The notes under the pieces: model-generated
What the model was told of the DNA's origin: nothing
What the model saw: the letters and a program-made list of their open reading frames with translations, nothing else
Databases searched by the model: none
Shown here: piece after piece, positions 49,202-58,459 of the stretch
Layout: every line of letters starts with the position of its first letter
Position numbering within the stretch: position 1 is the first letter of the stretch
Position numbers and translations under genes: made by a program
NCBI GenBank assembly: GCA_030123625.1
Contig: CP126121.1
Span: 3,078,179-3,142,178 of the forward strand
Source of the DNA: Nitrospira sp.
Lineage (GTDB): Bacteria > Nitrospirota > Nitrospiria > Nitrospirales > Nitrospiraceae
Direction: 5' to 3'
DNA: 64,000 nucleotides

Positions 49202-52051
49202 CTATTTCTCAGCCAAGATCTTTGCCAAGAACCGTCCAGTATGTGACGCCACCACTTTGGCCACCTGTTCCGGCCTTCCTTCGGCGACGATTCGGCCTCC
49301 GGCTGCCCCGCCTTCAGGGCCAAGGTCGATGAGCCAATCGGCGGACTTGATCACATCGAGGTTATGTTCCACGACCACCAGTGTGTTGCCGGCATTCACA
49401 AGTTTGTGGAGGACGGCGAGGAGCTTCTTGATGTCTTCAAAATGCAAGCCGGTCGTCGGCTCATCCATGATATAGAGCACATCTTTGGCGGAAGCGTCCT
49501 TCAGCTCGGCGGCGATTTTCAAGCGCTGGGCTTCGCCGCCTGATAGGGTGGTGGCTGACTGGCCGAGGCGTAAATAGCCAAGGCCGATAGAAATGAGAAG
49601 ATGCAACTTTTCTTGCAATCTCGGTGTGCCGGTGAAGAAGGAGAAGGCTTCCTCCACTGTCATGTTGAGGACTTCAGAGACATTCTTGCCTCGGTAGCGA
49701 ATCTTCAAAACTTCCGGCTTGAAGCGCTTGCCTTCGCAAGTCTCGCAAGGCGCATAGATGTCGTCGAAGAAATACATCTCCAACTTTTCCACCCCGCTAC
49801 CTTCGCAACATTCACATCGGCCTCCGGTGGCATTGAAGGAAAAATGGCCCGGTGTGAATCCTTGCCGTAGCGCTTCTCGCTCGGAGGCGAACAGTCGGCG
49901 GATCTCATCGAACGATTTCAGGTATGTGATCGGGTTGGATCGAGGTGTGCGCCCGATCGGTTGTTGGTCGATCAAGCGGATACTTTTGAGGTGCTCGATA
50001 CCTTTGATTGCTTTGAAACGCCCCATAGGAAGGGACTCCACGCGGAAGGCCCGGGCGACGGATCGGTAAAGGGTATCTTCAACCAGCGTACTCTTGCCTG
50101 AACCTGACACGCCGGTCACACAGACGAGCATGCCGAGGGGGATGCGAACGAAGAGATCTTTGAGATTATGTTCGGTGGCACCGGCGATCACCAGCATCTT
50201 GCCGTTTCCGGATCGCCGTGATCTGGGTTGGGAAATCTGTTCTTCACCACGCAAGTATCGGGCGGTGGTCGCCCGACGATCTTGGATGAATTCCTGCATG
50301 GATGCCGCACAGACGATCTCACCGCCCTTTTCGCCGGAATGGGGACCGAGTTCGACAGCGTAGTCGGCCGATTCAATCATGCGGCGGTCATGTTCGACGA
50401 CGACCACCGTATTACCGGCGTCGGCCAGATCGTGGAGGATGCCGGCCAAGAGATCAGTATCCCTTGCATGAAGGCCGATGGTCGGTTCATCGAGGACGTA
50501 CAGCGTGCCGACCAACTGAGATCCCAGTTGGTTGGCAAGTGCGACCCGCTGTGCCTCGCCGCCGGAGAGGGTCTTGGTTTGCCGATTGAGCGTCAGGTAC
50601 CCAAGGCCGACACGCCGGAGAAATCCTAATTTTGCCCGCAACTGTCGGAGAATATCCGCGGCGATTTCTTGATCCAACGGCGATAGGGGCAAGGATTCTG
50701 CCCATTCTGAACAGCTCTCTACGGTCCGCTCCATCGTTTGGTGGATGTCGGCACCGGCAATTTTGACGAACAGCGCATCCGACTTGAGGCGACTGCCATG
50801 GCAACCGGGGCAATCGAAGGGGGTGCGGTAGCGGCTGAGGAAGACACGGACGTGCAGTTTGTAACGTTTTCCTTCGAGATACTCGAAGAAATCATGAATC
50901 CCGTCGAAGGATTTGTCGCCCTCCCAGAGCAATCGTTGCGTGTCTTTCGGCAGAGATGTGAACGGAGCCGTGATATCAACCTTGTGCCGTTTCATCGCCA
51001 GCAACATCTGCTTTTGCCACCAGGCAGAGCTGGGTTTGCTCCACGGTTCGACGGCTCCTTGGGCGAGCGACTTGGTGGGGTCGGGGATGACCAGTTCCGG
51101 ATCATATCGCAGCACGTTGCCGAACCCTTTACATTCCGGACAAGCGCCAAGCGGATGGTTGAACGAAAAGAGAATCGGCTTCAAGGGTTCGAAAGTCCGT
51201 CCGCAACTCTGACAGAGAAATCGTGTGCTGTAGGATTGGCGTCCATGGTCGATGATGTCGATCGAACAGCGGCCCTCTCCTTCACAAAACGCCGTTTCAA
51301 TCGCTTCGACAAGTCGAGTGCGGTTGTCTTCCCGGATCACCAGGCGATCGAGGACGATGTAGAGCGAGGGGAACTTATGGAGGTGAGGGTGTCCGATCTC
51401 GTGCAAGTCGAGTACATCGTCGGCGGTCTTCACTCGGGTGAATCCGCGAGTGAGAAGTGACTGGACAAAAGCAGGTTCTTCTTTGGACGAAGGAGTCGCA
51501 ATGGGGAACAGCACCATGGCCCTGGCAGCGGGCCATCGTTTGAGGAGATCGTCGGCCACGGTGTCAGGCTGAAACGAACGAGCTTCCTGATGACAATCAG
51601 GACAGGTGGGTTTGCCGATCTTGGCGAAGAGCAGACGCAGGAGATCGGCAATTTCAGTCGTCGTGCCGACCGTCGAGCGAGCGGTCCGTACCTGATTCTT
51701 CTGTTCAATGGCAATGGCCGGCCGCACATTGATCAGGCGATCCACATCCGGGCGGGCCACCTTGTCGAGGAACATCCTGGCGTAGGTCGAGAGCGATTCG
51801 ACATACCGCCACTGGCCTTCCGCGAAAATCGTATCGAACGCGAGGGAGGATTTACCGGACCCCGAAACTCCGGTAATGGCCGTTACCTGATTATGCGGAA
51901 TGTGGAGCGAGATGTTCTTGAGATTATTCTGCCGGGCTCCTTCAATAATGAGGTGACCGGTCGGGGGATTGGACTTCAGAGGGTTGGACACAGCGATGGT
52001 TCCCAAAAAGGAATGACTGATCATGGTAGCAACAGTCATGGGTTGGTTCAA
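49202..52051 (-). CDS. uvrA: Excinuclease ABC subunit A (UvrA)
   Basis: The 949-residue protein has two ABC ATPase modules: Walker A GVSGSGKSSLAFD and GVSGSGKSTLVED, and ABC signatures LSGGEAQRVALA and LSGGEAQRLKIA. Zinc-binding Cys clusters are present (CQSCGRTFEP with CPECKGFG; CECCEGSG with CETCEGKRF). UvrA finds DNA damage for nucleotide excision repair. The start at 52051 gives an unusually long N-terminus; the ATG at 52024 or a later codon may be the true one. No partner gene is adjacent. Confidence 0.95.
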   Translation of the reverse strand: MNQPMTVATMISHSFLGTIAVSNPLKSNPPTGHLIIEGARQNNLKNISLHIPHNQVTAITGVSGSGKSSLAFDTIFAEGQWRYVESLSTYARMFLDKVARPDVDRLINVRPAIAIEQKNQVRTARSTVGTTTEIADLLRLLFAKIGKPTCPDCHQEARSFQPDTVADDLLKRWPAARAMVLFPIATPSSKEEPAFVQSLLTRGFTRVKTADDVLDLHEIGHPHLHKFPSLYIVLDRLVIREDNRTRLVEAIETAFCEGEGRCSIDIIDHGRQSYSTRFLCQSCGRTFEPLKPILFSFNHPLGACPECKGFGNVLRYDPELVIPDPTKSLAQGAVEPWSKPSSAWWQKQMLLAMKRHKVDITAPFTSLPKDTQRLLWEGDKSFDGIHDFFEYLEGKRYKLHVRVFLSRYRTPFDCPGCHGSRLKSDALFVKIAGADIHQTMERTVESCSEWAESLPLSPLDQEIAADILRQLRAKLGFLRRVGLGYLTLNRQTKTLSGGEAQRVALANQLGSQLVGTLYVLDEPTIGLHARDTDLLAGILHDLADAGNTVVVVEHDRRMIESADYAVELGPHSGEKGGEIVCAASMQEFIQDRRATTARYLRGEEQISQPRSRRSGNGKMLVIAGATEHNLKDLFVRIPLGMLVCVTGVSGSGKSTLVEDTLYRSVARAFRVESLPMGRFKAIKGIEHLKSIRLIDQQPIGRTPRSNPITYLKSFDEIRRLFASEREALRQGFTPGHFSFNATGGRCECCEGSGVEKLEMYFFDDIYAPCETCEGKRFKPEVLKIRYRGKNVSEVLNMTVEEAFSFFTGTPRLQEKLHLLISIGLGYLRLGQSATTLSGGEAQRLKIAAELKDASAKDVLYIMDEPTTGLHFEDIKKLLAVLHKLVNAGNTLVVVEHNLDVIKSADWLIDLGPEGGAAGGRIVAEGRPEQVAKVVASHTGRFLAKILAEK

Positions 52052-52290
52052 CGAGGGAACCGAGACGGGATCAAGCGAGGGAGATTCGGGTTCTTGCCTT
52101 TGTCTGGCGGAAGCGTAAAATGCGACCCGTACGTATCACCCTTCCAAACAACGAAGCCAAACCTGGACAGGAGAATCAACGGGCATTCTCCAAGTGCACT
52201 TTGTGAGTCCCTAAGGATGCCTCTACTGGCTGATTATCGCGGTTTCACTCCGGGAAAGGATAAGGTTAGAAGAGGTCTCTTCGAGGGACC

Positions 52291-52580
52291 ATGTACAAGA
52301 TACTGGCCGACCTCTATAGTAAGTCTCGTGGGCAGATCGAGCAGCGAGAGAAAAAGCGGCAACGTAGGCAGCGTCGCAGGCTCCTGCAGGCCACTACAGT
52401 CACCTCCCTGGTGCTTGCGTTGGTTGGTGGAACATACGCGTGGATGTGGAAGGTTGAAGAGAACGTTCAATATGTCGTTTCGATTGCGCTGGCAAAGCTC
52501 CACTTATCCAGGTGTTCGAACCACAGATGAAAACGATTCCTGACAAGCCGTTTGCCATTGGTCAATTTGAAGTTACGTTT
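52291..52580 (+). pseudogene. 5' fragment of a formylglycine-generating-enzyme-like gene
   Basis: A basic N-terminus and one transmembrane segment (TTVTSLVLALVGGTYAWMW) run in one frame. Then, after a shift of frame near 52515, PQMKTIPDKPFAIGQFEVTF matches the start of an FGE/SUMF1 domain. The usual stretch between the IP and the FAIG motif is also shortened. The IS256 element follows directly, and the 3' part of the gene resumes at 53998. The gene was thus already damaged or was damaged together with the insertion. Confidence 0.75.
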
Positions 52581-53997
52581 GAGCCACCGTCAAGAGGTGT
52601 GTAAACGAGTTTCAGGCGGCGGTCCTCTCTGGCTGATGATCCATGTCGTTCCTCTCGTGTCCCGACTTCAGCGCGATTCCATCCTTGAACGTCATGCCGG
52701 AGGCCACGAGCGGCAACAGCTCCGACGCATGCAGTTTTCTCCATGACTGCTCGGCGACTCGGAGCATGTTCCAGATGATCGCCGTGGCACCCTCCACGCG
52801 CTTGTACCGACGAGAGGCGTCTGTACGCAAACGCACTGAAGAGAAGGGCGACTCCACGATGTTCGTCGTCCGTACGTGTCGCCAGTGCTCGCGCGGAAAT
52901 GAATAGAAGGTCACCATCCGATCCCAATCCCGACGGAGCGTCTCCACAGCCCTCTTGTCCGTCTTGTGGTACGTCCGCACGAAGGCATCACGTAGGCGCT
53001 CGCATTCTCCCGGTGTCTCAGCGTAGGGCATGGCTTTGAGCCGTTCGGCTGCCTGGCGCTGCACGGTTTTCGGCAGATCATTGAGGACATTGGCGATCTT
53101 GTGATTCCAGCATCGCTGCTCCGCTCCTGTCGGATGCATTTCGCCGAAGGCTGCCCAGATGCCGAGGTGTCCATCGGCCACGGTGAGTCGCGGGAATGTA
53201 AGCCCACGGTGCTTGAGATCGCGCAGGAGCTTGAGCCAACTCTCCTTGCTCTCCCTCTCGCCGCTCTCACAGGCCAGGACGACCTTGTCGCCGTTGGTGA
53301 GCGCCCCGACGATCGTGAGCAGCGCGCTCTTGCGGTCCTCAATGCCCGCCTTGACGTAGAGGCCGTCGGCCCACCAGTAGACGACCTCCAGATCCGACAG
53401 GTCCTGCTTCTTCCAGGCCTCATAGTCGAGTTCGAACCGGGCTTTAAGTCGCTGAATCGAACTTGCCGACAGCGGCGCGCCTTCGCCCAATAGGCCGCGG
53501 AGTGCCAGAGCAAAGTCGCCGGTGGACAGCCCATGCCGATACAGCTCCGGGAGCAGCGTGCCACCTTCCTGGGTCCGTCGCGTGAACAATGGGAGGACCT
53601 TGCTCTCAAACCGTTCTGTCAGATCGCGGACTCGCGGGCGCCTTACCGTCACGGTCCCACTCATCATTGAAAAGGCGCGGGGGTTGCCATAGCCGTTTCG
53701 GCTCCCGATTGGTGGATCGATCGGCGCCACCGTTCCTCGGCGCTCGTACCGGCTTCGACCGAGGAACGTGGTCACTTCCTCCTCCAGGAGTTGCTGCAGC
53801 TGAGCCTGAATCTTCCCTCGTGCCCACTGCTCCAGCGTGTCGTACCACACCTCGCTTGACTCGATGGCCCCGTGGCTGGTTCTCTTCCCCATGGTGGCGT
53901 ATCCTTTCCCCTCGGCTACAACCGAGGCGTTGGTTGATGGCTCAACCGAAAGGCTACGCCGCCTTTATCCTATTTCCACACCTAAAGATGATACCTC
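52581..53997 (-). mobile_element. IS256-family insertion sequence
   Basis: The element is about 1417 bp. It is flanked by an 8-bp direct repeat, ttacgttt (52573-52580 and 53998-54005), the target size typical of the family. Its ends start gag and share ggtgtg.aaa in inverted order about 15-24 bases in. Removing the element and one repeat restores the reading frame EVTFEQY of the interrupted gene. It holds one transposase gene. Confidence 0.88.
52612..53892 (-). CDS. IS256-family (Mutator-type) transposase
   Basis: The 426-residue protein has the Mutator pattern: GSRNGYGNPRAFSMMSGTVT, VVYWWADGLYVKAGIEDRKS (Asp), LTVADGHLGIWAAF (Asp) and RTTNIVESPFSSVRLRT (Glu). The full length suggests that the copy may still be active. 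Confidence 0.95.
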   Translation of the reverse strand: MGKRTSHGAIESSEVWYDTLEQWARGKIQAQLQQLLEEEVTTFLGRSRYERRGTVAPIDPPIGSRNGYGNPRAFSMMSGTVTVRRPRVRDLTERFESKVLPLFTRRTQEGGTLLPELYRHGLSTGDFALALRGLLGEGAPLSASSIQRLKARFELDYEAWKKQDLSDLEVVYWWADGLYVKAGIEDRKSALLTIVGALTNGDKVVLACESGERESKESWLKLLRDLKHRGLTFPRLTVADGHLGIWAAFGEMHPTGAEQRCWNHKIANVLNDLPKTVQRQAAERLKAMPYAETPGECERLRDAFVRTYHKTDKRAVETLRRDWDRMVTFYSFPREHWRHVRTTNIVESPFSSVRLRTDASRRYKRVEGATAIIWNMLRVAEQSWRKLHASELLPLVASGMTFKDGIALKSGHERNDMDHQPERTAA

Positions 53998-54515
53998 TTA
54001 CGTTTGAGCAGTACGCTCAATATGCCAAACTGACTATGCGAGACTTGCCAAATCACCAGTGGGGGCGAGGAAAGCTTCCTGTGATCAATGTGGCGTGGGC
54101 CGATGCGGTGAAATATGCAAAATGGATCTCACGAGCCACAGGTAAGCAATATCGACTGCCAACGAAAGCCGAGTGGAGGTATTCGGCGCAAAGTGGCCTG
54201 AGAAAGGATACATGGGCTGGGACTTCCGTCGAGAATGAACTAAAGGACTATGCGGTGTATGACAGCATTACCGGTACTGAGCTTGTTGGTGTTGGAAGGA
54301 AACCGAATTCCTTCGATCTGTTTGACATGAGTGGGAATGTCTGGGAGTGGGTGCAAGATTGTTACGAAGAAGTAAGTGATGAAAAATGCGTTCTGCGCGA
54401 GTGCCGGGCGGTTCCTGGAACAGCTTTCCTGAAGGTATCGGAGAGGCATGTGGTCGACGCCGTCAAGCTTAGCAACAACATCGGCTTCCGTCTTGCTCAG
54501 GACCTTGAGCCCTAA
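53998..54515 (+). pseudogene. 3' fragment of a formylglycine-generating-enzyme-like gene
   Basis: After the IS the frame continues with TFEQYAQYAKLTMRDLP, then KQYRLPTKAEWRYSAQSGLR, FDLFDMSGNVWEWVQDCYEE and the end NNIGFRLAQDLEP. These are the standard motifs of the FGE-sulfatase domain. The open frame extends upstream into the IS only by chance. The family either makes formylglycine in sulfatases or serves as a fold in other proteins; the second group is likelier here, since key Cys residues of true FGE are not visible. Confidence 0.85.
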
Positions 54516-54647
54516 TTCTTTGCGCTTTGTTCTTTGACCGGCCTACGCAAGAAGCGACGGCAGTAAGTGGTGGAGGGTACGTAGCGGGTGTCCTCTGAGC
54601 CGTCGTCCAGAGCCTAGGGCGGCGTGCTGAGAAAGTTTCTGCTCGGT

Positions 54648-54995
54648 TCAAGACTGCAAGGCAAGCGTGATGCGAATCGCTTCGTCGACGGCGGCCAGCT
54701 CTTCGTGGCTCAAGGTGTCAATTCTCGATCGCAATCGTGATTTGTCCAGTGATCGGATCTGGTCGCCCAACACCCGAGCAGGTTTGCCGTTGACGACGAC
54801 CAAGGCTTCACCGGGGTACGACGAATCGACATTGCTGGTCAGTGGCAGGACCACCACGCGAGAGCCGAACATATTACAAGAGTTGTTTGGCACGATCACC
54901 GCAGGCCTGGTCTTCTTGATTTCCGATCCGATCGTCGGATCCAACGCCACCCAGTAGACGCCTCCTCGACGGGGCAGCTTTCTCACTTGGGCCAT
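54648..54995 (-). CDS. MazF/PemK-family toxin
   Basis: The 115-residue protein has the PemK/MazF pattern RRGGVYWVALDPTIGSEIKK, TRPAVIVPNN, VVVLPLTSN and VLGDQIRSLDKSRL. Such toxins cut mRNA at short sequences. Its ATG overlaps the antitoxin gene by 13 bases, so antitoxin precedes toxin as usual. Confidence 0.92.
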   Translation of the reverse strand: MAQVRKLPRRGGVYWVALDPTIGSEIKKTRPAVIVPNNSCNMFGSRVVVLPLTSNVDSSYPGEALVVVNGKPARVLGDQIRSLDKSRLRSRIDTLSHEELAAVDEAIRITLALQS

Positions 54996-55210
54996 CCTTC
55001 GCCTTCCGTGTTTTTCCAGTCGTCCTCCAGTTCTTTCCGCCAGCGCTCTTTCCGGGCGGCCCGATAGGCGGCATCGAGGGTCTTTGTGTCCGTATGAAGT
55101 TTCGCCCGCACGGCGGAGGAGATGAACGCGCTGATCTTCTTCGCAGGAACCTCCTTCTTGAGTCTCGCGTAAATATCCTCATCCATCGTGATGTTCAATC
55201 TGACAGCCAT
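54983..55210 (-). CDS. Ribbon-helix-helix antitoxin of MazF-like pair
   Basis: From the ATG at 55210 the protein has 75 residues. MAVRLNITMDEDIYARLKKE is a ribbon-helix-helix start, followed by VPAKKISAFISSAVRAKLH and a charged tail with Trp (KERWRKELEDDW) that should wrap the toxin. The start is preceded by ttggaggagcg. A palindromic operator lies just upstream. An earlier in-frame ATG at 55252 falls in the operator and is less likely. Confidence 0.85.
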   Translation of the reverse strand: MAVRLNITMDEDIYARLKKEVPAKKISAFISSAVRAKLHTDTKTLDAAYRAARKERWRKELEDDWKNTEGEGWPK

Positions 55211-55231
55211 CGCTCCTCCAACAAGATGCGA

Positions 55232-55252
55232 ATGCTGTATTGTATACAGCAT
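55232..55252 (-). promoter_or_regulatory. Palindromic operator of the MazEF-like pair
   Basis: atgctgta (55232-55239) and tacagcat (55245-55252) are perfect inverted repeats with a 5-base spacer. The spacer and flanks contain a TATACA-like -10 element on the minus strand. It lies 22 bases before the antitoxin ATG, which suggests autorepression. Confidence 0.7.
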
Positions 55253-55296
55253 GGGTCATCCTGACAAGACAACCTGGCGGGATGCACTGTGACTGG

Positions 55297-55578
55297 TTAA
55301 TTCGTCTGTGACGCAGAGCGGCTGGCGTATTTATGAAGAATGCTGGCTATCAGGCTTTGATAGGGAAGCCCTTCTTCGGCGGCGCGCCGTTTGAGCATGT
55401 CGAGGTCGGCGGTCGATAACCTGATATTGATTCGAGCATCCTTGCGCGTGTAGCGTCCTGCGGCTTCCATGGCTTCTTTTCTGGCCATGTCCTGATTCTT
55501 GACCGGCCTGAAGGCGCCGCGTTCGTAATCAGCGATCAGCTTCTCCTCGTCTTTATCCAGCACAGTTTTCTTCTTCAT
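55297..55578 (-). CDS. BrnA/CopG-type antitoxin
   Basis: The 93-residue protein has DARINIRLSTADLDMLKRRA followed by EEGLPYQSLIASILHKYASR, the ribbon-helix-helix DNA-binding part of CopG/BrnA antitoxins. Its ATG overlaps the stop of the toxin gene by 4 bases (ATGA). In BrnTA systems the toxin gene comes first, as here. Confidence 0.82.
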   Translation of the reverse strand: MKKKTVLDKDEEKLIADYERGAFRPVKNQDMARKEAMEAAGRYTRKDARINIRLSTADLDMLKRRAAEEGLPYQSLIASILHKYASRSASQTN

Positions 55579-55862
55579 GGTGTGCTTCCTTTCGCTCGGT
55601 TTTTGGTGGCCTTTCGGCTGGGATAGATTGTCTTCAAAAACAGTGTCCGGCGTTCTCTGACGACCGGCACGACGTATATATATCCAGCAACATCGACTTC
55701 ATAGAGAAGCTGGTTGGGATAGCGCTCGCGGTCGTGATGTTCCAGCACCTGAACCAGATTGCCGCTTTCGATCAGAGCGATGATCTGTTCGAAGCTGATT
55801 CCTCGTTCCCGAATGAGCCAGGTGTTCTTATCCGGGTCGAAGGCATAATCCCACTTTTCCAT
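55575..55862 (-). CDS. BrnT-like toxin
   Basis: The 95-residue protein begins MEKWDYAFDPDKNTWLIRER, with the family's FDPDKN and GISFEQII pattern, then YVVPVVRERRTLFLKTIYPS. BrnT toxins are RelE-like RNases that arrest translation. It is the first gene of the pair, 4 bases overlapping the antitoxin. Confidence 0.8.
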   Translation of the reverse strand: MEKWDYAFDPDKNTWLIRERGISFEQIIALIESGNLVQVLEHHDRERYPNQLLYEVDVAGYIYVVPVVRERRTLFLKTIYPSRKATKNRAKGSTP

Positions 55863-56046
55863 ATTGAACTATCCTATGACGATGTGTGCCTGTTGTCAAC
55901 ATTGAGTCACGCCCGAAGGGCATGCATCATAATGCCGTCCGGAAGAGAAGAGTGGTGCAGCGGTTTGCTGGAGCGGCAATCCGGCAAAGGGCCTGGCGAT
56001 ATTTATCAATGGATGAGAGAATGGCAGTACTCAATCAGGAGGGCCC

Positions 56047-56367
56047 ATGATTCTGTCAACGACCAACAACATCGAAGGCAAGAAAGCGGTGAAGTATCTG
56101 GGTTTGGTGTCCGGCGATGCGATTCTGGGTGCGAACATCTTTCGGGATTTTTTCGCGTCGATTCGCGATATCGTCGGTGGTCGCTCGGCGGCCTATGAAA
56201 AAGAGCTGCGTAAGGCTAAGGATATCGCCATCGCGGAAATGCGTGAGCAGGCCAAAAACCTCGGCGCCAATGCGATCGTGGGCATCGATATCGACTATGA
56301 AACCATCGGCACCAGCAGCAGCATGCTGATGGTCAGCGCGAACGGGACGGCAGTAGTGGTGGAGTAA
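56047..56367 (+). CDS. YbjQ/UPF0145 family protein
   Basis: The 106-residue protein begins [20 protein letters not shown] and has [20 protein letters not shown] and [18 protein letters not shown], the standard UPF0145 sequence. The family is described as putative heavy-metal binding, but the function is not established. It forms a pentamer in known structures. The ATG follows aggagggccc. The region 55863-56046 before it shows no gene. Confidence 0.92.
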   Translation: MILSTTNNIEGKKAVKYLGLVSGDAILGANIFRDFFASIRDIVGGRSAAYEKELRKAKDIAIAEMREQAKNLGANAIVGIDIDYETIGTSSSMLMVSANGTAVVVE

Positions 56368-56472
56368 TGACTCGGTGGGCGTGGCGAATCAACTGCAGCA
56401 CGGGTTCCGCCAGCTCAATACATTCCATGATTTGAATAAGCGATTCGGCCGCATTGCAGTCAGGAAGGAGGC

Positions 56473-56712
56473 TTATCGGTACACGTCTTTGCGGTGTTCG
56501 ATCGACAAGATGTCGATCCAGCTGCCTGCTGTGCGGTAGAGAACGCGATACGGCCACACTCTGTAAGACCATACCTTGTCTTTCTGAAATCGGCCTTTGA
56601 GCGGTTTGCCTTCGGACGGATGGTCAGCTAGGTGGCGGATGCGTTCGCGGATTCCGTGATCGAAAGCCTCGAGATCTTTGATGGCTTGGTGGGTGAGTCT
56701 GACTTGCTTCAC
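56473..56712 (-). CDS. RelE/ParE-superfamily toxin
   Basis: The 79-residue protein has the pattern LTHQAIKDLEAFDHGIRERI, PLKGRFQKDKVWSYRVWPYR and VLYRTAGSWIDILSIEHRKD, matching RelE-type toxins. It overlaps the Phd-type antitoxin gene by 4 bases. Confidence 0.9.
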   Translation of the reverse strand: MKQVRLTHQAIKDLEAFDHGIRERIRHLADHPSEGKPLKGRFQKDKVWSYRVWPYRVLYRTAGSWIDILSIEHRKDVYR

Positions 56713-56975
56713 TGATCTTCGCCGAACACATCCTTGAACGAGCGCACTTTCCCGGTCTTCGCCTCCTTCAAACCTTGTTGAAGCGCTTTGACTGCTCGCG
56801 GATTCGAGAGCAATTCCAGAGTTTCCACCCAGCTTTCATATTCCTCAGCTCCCATCACGACAGCTTTCGGCGTTCCGTTCTTGGTCACAATGAATCGTTC
56901 TGACAAACGATCAGCTTTATCAATCAGAGAAGAGAATCGAGATCGAGCTTGTTTGAGAGACATGGTCTTGGTCAT
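56709..56975 (-). CDS. Phd/YefM-family antitoxin
   Basis: The 88-residue protein has MSLKQARSRFSSLIDKADRL and ERFIVTKNGTPKAVVMGAEE, which is the DNA-binding Phd/YefM fold; the C-terminus (EAKTGKVRSFKDVFGEDQ) should bind the toxin. It comes before the RelE-type toxin, as usual. Confidence 0.9.
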   Translation of the reverse strand: MTKTMSLKQARSRFSSLIDKADRLSERFIVTKNGTPKAVVMGAEEYESWVETLELLSNPRAVKALQQGLKEAKTGKVRSFKDVFGEDQ

Positions 56976-57054
56976 AGGAGCGCCTCAGAGAGTGTACACA
57001 ATAATGTACCCTGTGGCAAGCCGGAGTGAAATGGTTAAGCCGCGTTCGCGCAAC

Positions 57055-57393
57055 CTATCGCAACGCTAGTTTCACCAAGCCGATGCATCCCATATATAGG
57101 ACAAGCGATCCGGCCATTGCCGGCCAGAAGCCGAGGCGGGGGATGCCCATGATCATGGCGACGACGTAGATGGTCCAAGGCGGGACGAACCACAGCAAGT
57201 TCTTGGCATAATCGACTGTCGTCGTGCCGCCGCCGCTGGCGTACAGCAGAATAAATGTCACACCGGTGATGGCGGGAAAGGTGCTGGCCATGGCGGCCAG
57301 AAATGATTTGCCCTGTGAGCCAAGATAGGTAGAGAAGCTCACGATTGAGCCACCTAACAAAAAATAGAGCATATACTTGCCGAGATCGTTCAC
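57055..57393 (-). CDS. Four-helix integral membrane protein (GlpM/DUF3147-like)
   Basis: The 112-residue protein has about four transmembrane helices (YMLYFLLGGSIVSFSTYLG, MASTFPAITGVTFILLYASG, NLLWFVPPWTIYVVAMIMG, PAMAGSLVLYMGCIGLV). The plan resembles GlpM/DUF3147 proteins, with low certainty. The ATG overlaps the stop of the RNase Z-like gene (ATGA), so the two are translationally coupled. Confidence 0.7.
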   Translation of the reverse strand: MNDLGKYMLYFLLGGSIVSFSTYLGSQGKSFLAAMASTFPAITGVTFILLYASGGGTTTVDYAKNLLWFVPPWTIYVVAMIMGIPRLGFWPAMAGSLVLYMGCIGLVKLALR

Positions 57394-58424
57394 CCGTAAC
57401 CTCCTTCCTCCCTTTCATGGAACGCCTCTAACGCTTCCCTTTCTAATGCCTCGCCCCGGCCGGTATAGCGCGGTGAAAAATGAAACACGACAAGATCGCG
57501 GATCTGAGCCTTGCGTGCCATGAGCCCTGCTTGTCTGGCCGTCAAATGATACCGGTCGTATGCTTTTTCTGAATCACAATCCAGATACGGCGACTCGCAA
57601 TAGAAGACATCTGCACCTTGGGCCAGAGCGATGATCTTGCCTTCGTTCTCCTCGTCATAGCGCGTATCGACGACATAAGCGATTTTCTGCCCCCTTGAGA
57701 TCGTCAAAAACCGTTCCTTGAACTCACCTAGGACAAACTCATGGTCTTCGCGTCGATGCTCATCGTAGAGCGCCACAGTGAAACGGAAATCGTCCGGCTT
57801 ACCCTGCCAAATATGCTGCTTCACGTCTTTGAGCCACGCGCCGACTCTTAGCCCCGCTTCATGCAATTTCAGTTTATTGACGTTGACGTGAAATTGTTCT
57901 TCCAACGAGTAGGCGAATGAAGGAATGCGATGATTTAAAGTGACGGCTTTGACCGTAAACATCGGATCTTTCAGGACGGTGAAGAGTGGACTACTGGTGG
58001 GTGAGGCTGGAAAGGTTGCTTGTTCGGACGGCTTGAAACCATCACTCGCTCGAAAGACGATTTGATGCATCTCGTTTTCGTGGAATTCCCGAACGTCAAT
58101 CGTGAGGGGGTAGCCATCCACGAGATTCCAGGTATAGCCGCGCAGTTTGCCGTGGACATTCTCGATCAGTCCCGGAGGTCCGAACAATTTGAGTGTCTTG
58201 CCCCTCCCAAGCGTGACACGAAGGACAGCGTCAAATCCGATGAAATGATCCATGTGCGTATGGGAGATGAAAATCTCGCCGGCCCTGAGCAATCTGGTCG
58301 GTCCTAATCCGTCATTGTGTCCGAGATCAAAGAGCAAGGCTCGCTTCGACCAGCGGATGTCCACATAGACACCGGGATCACCGAATACATCGTTGATCAG
58401 ATAGCTGGAGAAGGAAGGATTCAT
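57390..58424 (-). CDS. RNase Z-like metallo-beta-lactamase-fold protein
   Basis: The 344-residue protein has the metal motif FISHTHMDHFIGFDAVLRV (HxHxDH). Further likely ligands are AYVVDTRYDEEN (Asp) and VFHFSPRYTGRG (His), as in RNase Z. RNase Z matures tRNA 3' ends; the protein lacks the typical exosite arm as far as I can see, so another phosphodiesterase role is possible. It is the first gene of a pair with the small membrane protein. Confidence 0.85.
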   Translation of the reverse strand: MNPSFSSYLINDVFGDPGVYVDIRWSKRALLFDLGHNDGLGPTRLLRAGEIFISHTHMDHFIGFDAVLRVTLGRGKTLKLFGPPGLIENVHGKLRGYTWNLVDGYPLTIDVREFHENEMHQIVFRASDGFKPSEQATFPASPTSSPLFTVLKDPMFTVKAVTLNHRIPSFAYSLEEQFHVNVNKLKLHEAGLRVGAWLKDVKQHIWQGKPDDFRFTVALYDEHRREDHEFVLGEFKERFLTISRGQKIAYVVDTRYDEENEGKIIALAQGADVFYCESPYLDCDSEKAYDRYHLTARQAGLMARKAQIRDLVVFHFSPRYTGRGEALEREALEAFHEREEGGYG

Positions 58425-58459
58425 GGAGCCATTCTACACCGACAACAGCGAATCATATG

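Noticed and set aside
53589..54515. 308-codon frame read as one intact FGE-like gene
   Set aside because: Its first 136 codons are inside the IS256 element; only the part after 53998 belongs to the FGE-like gene.
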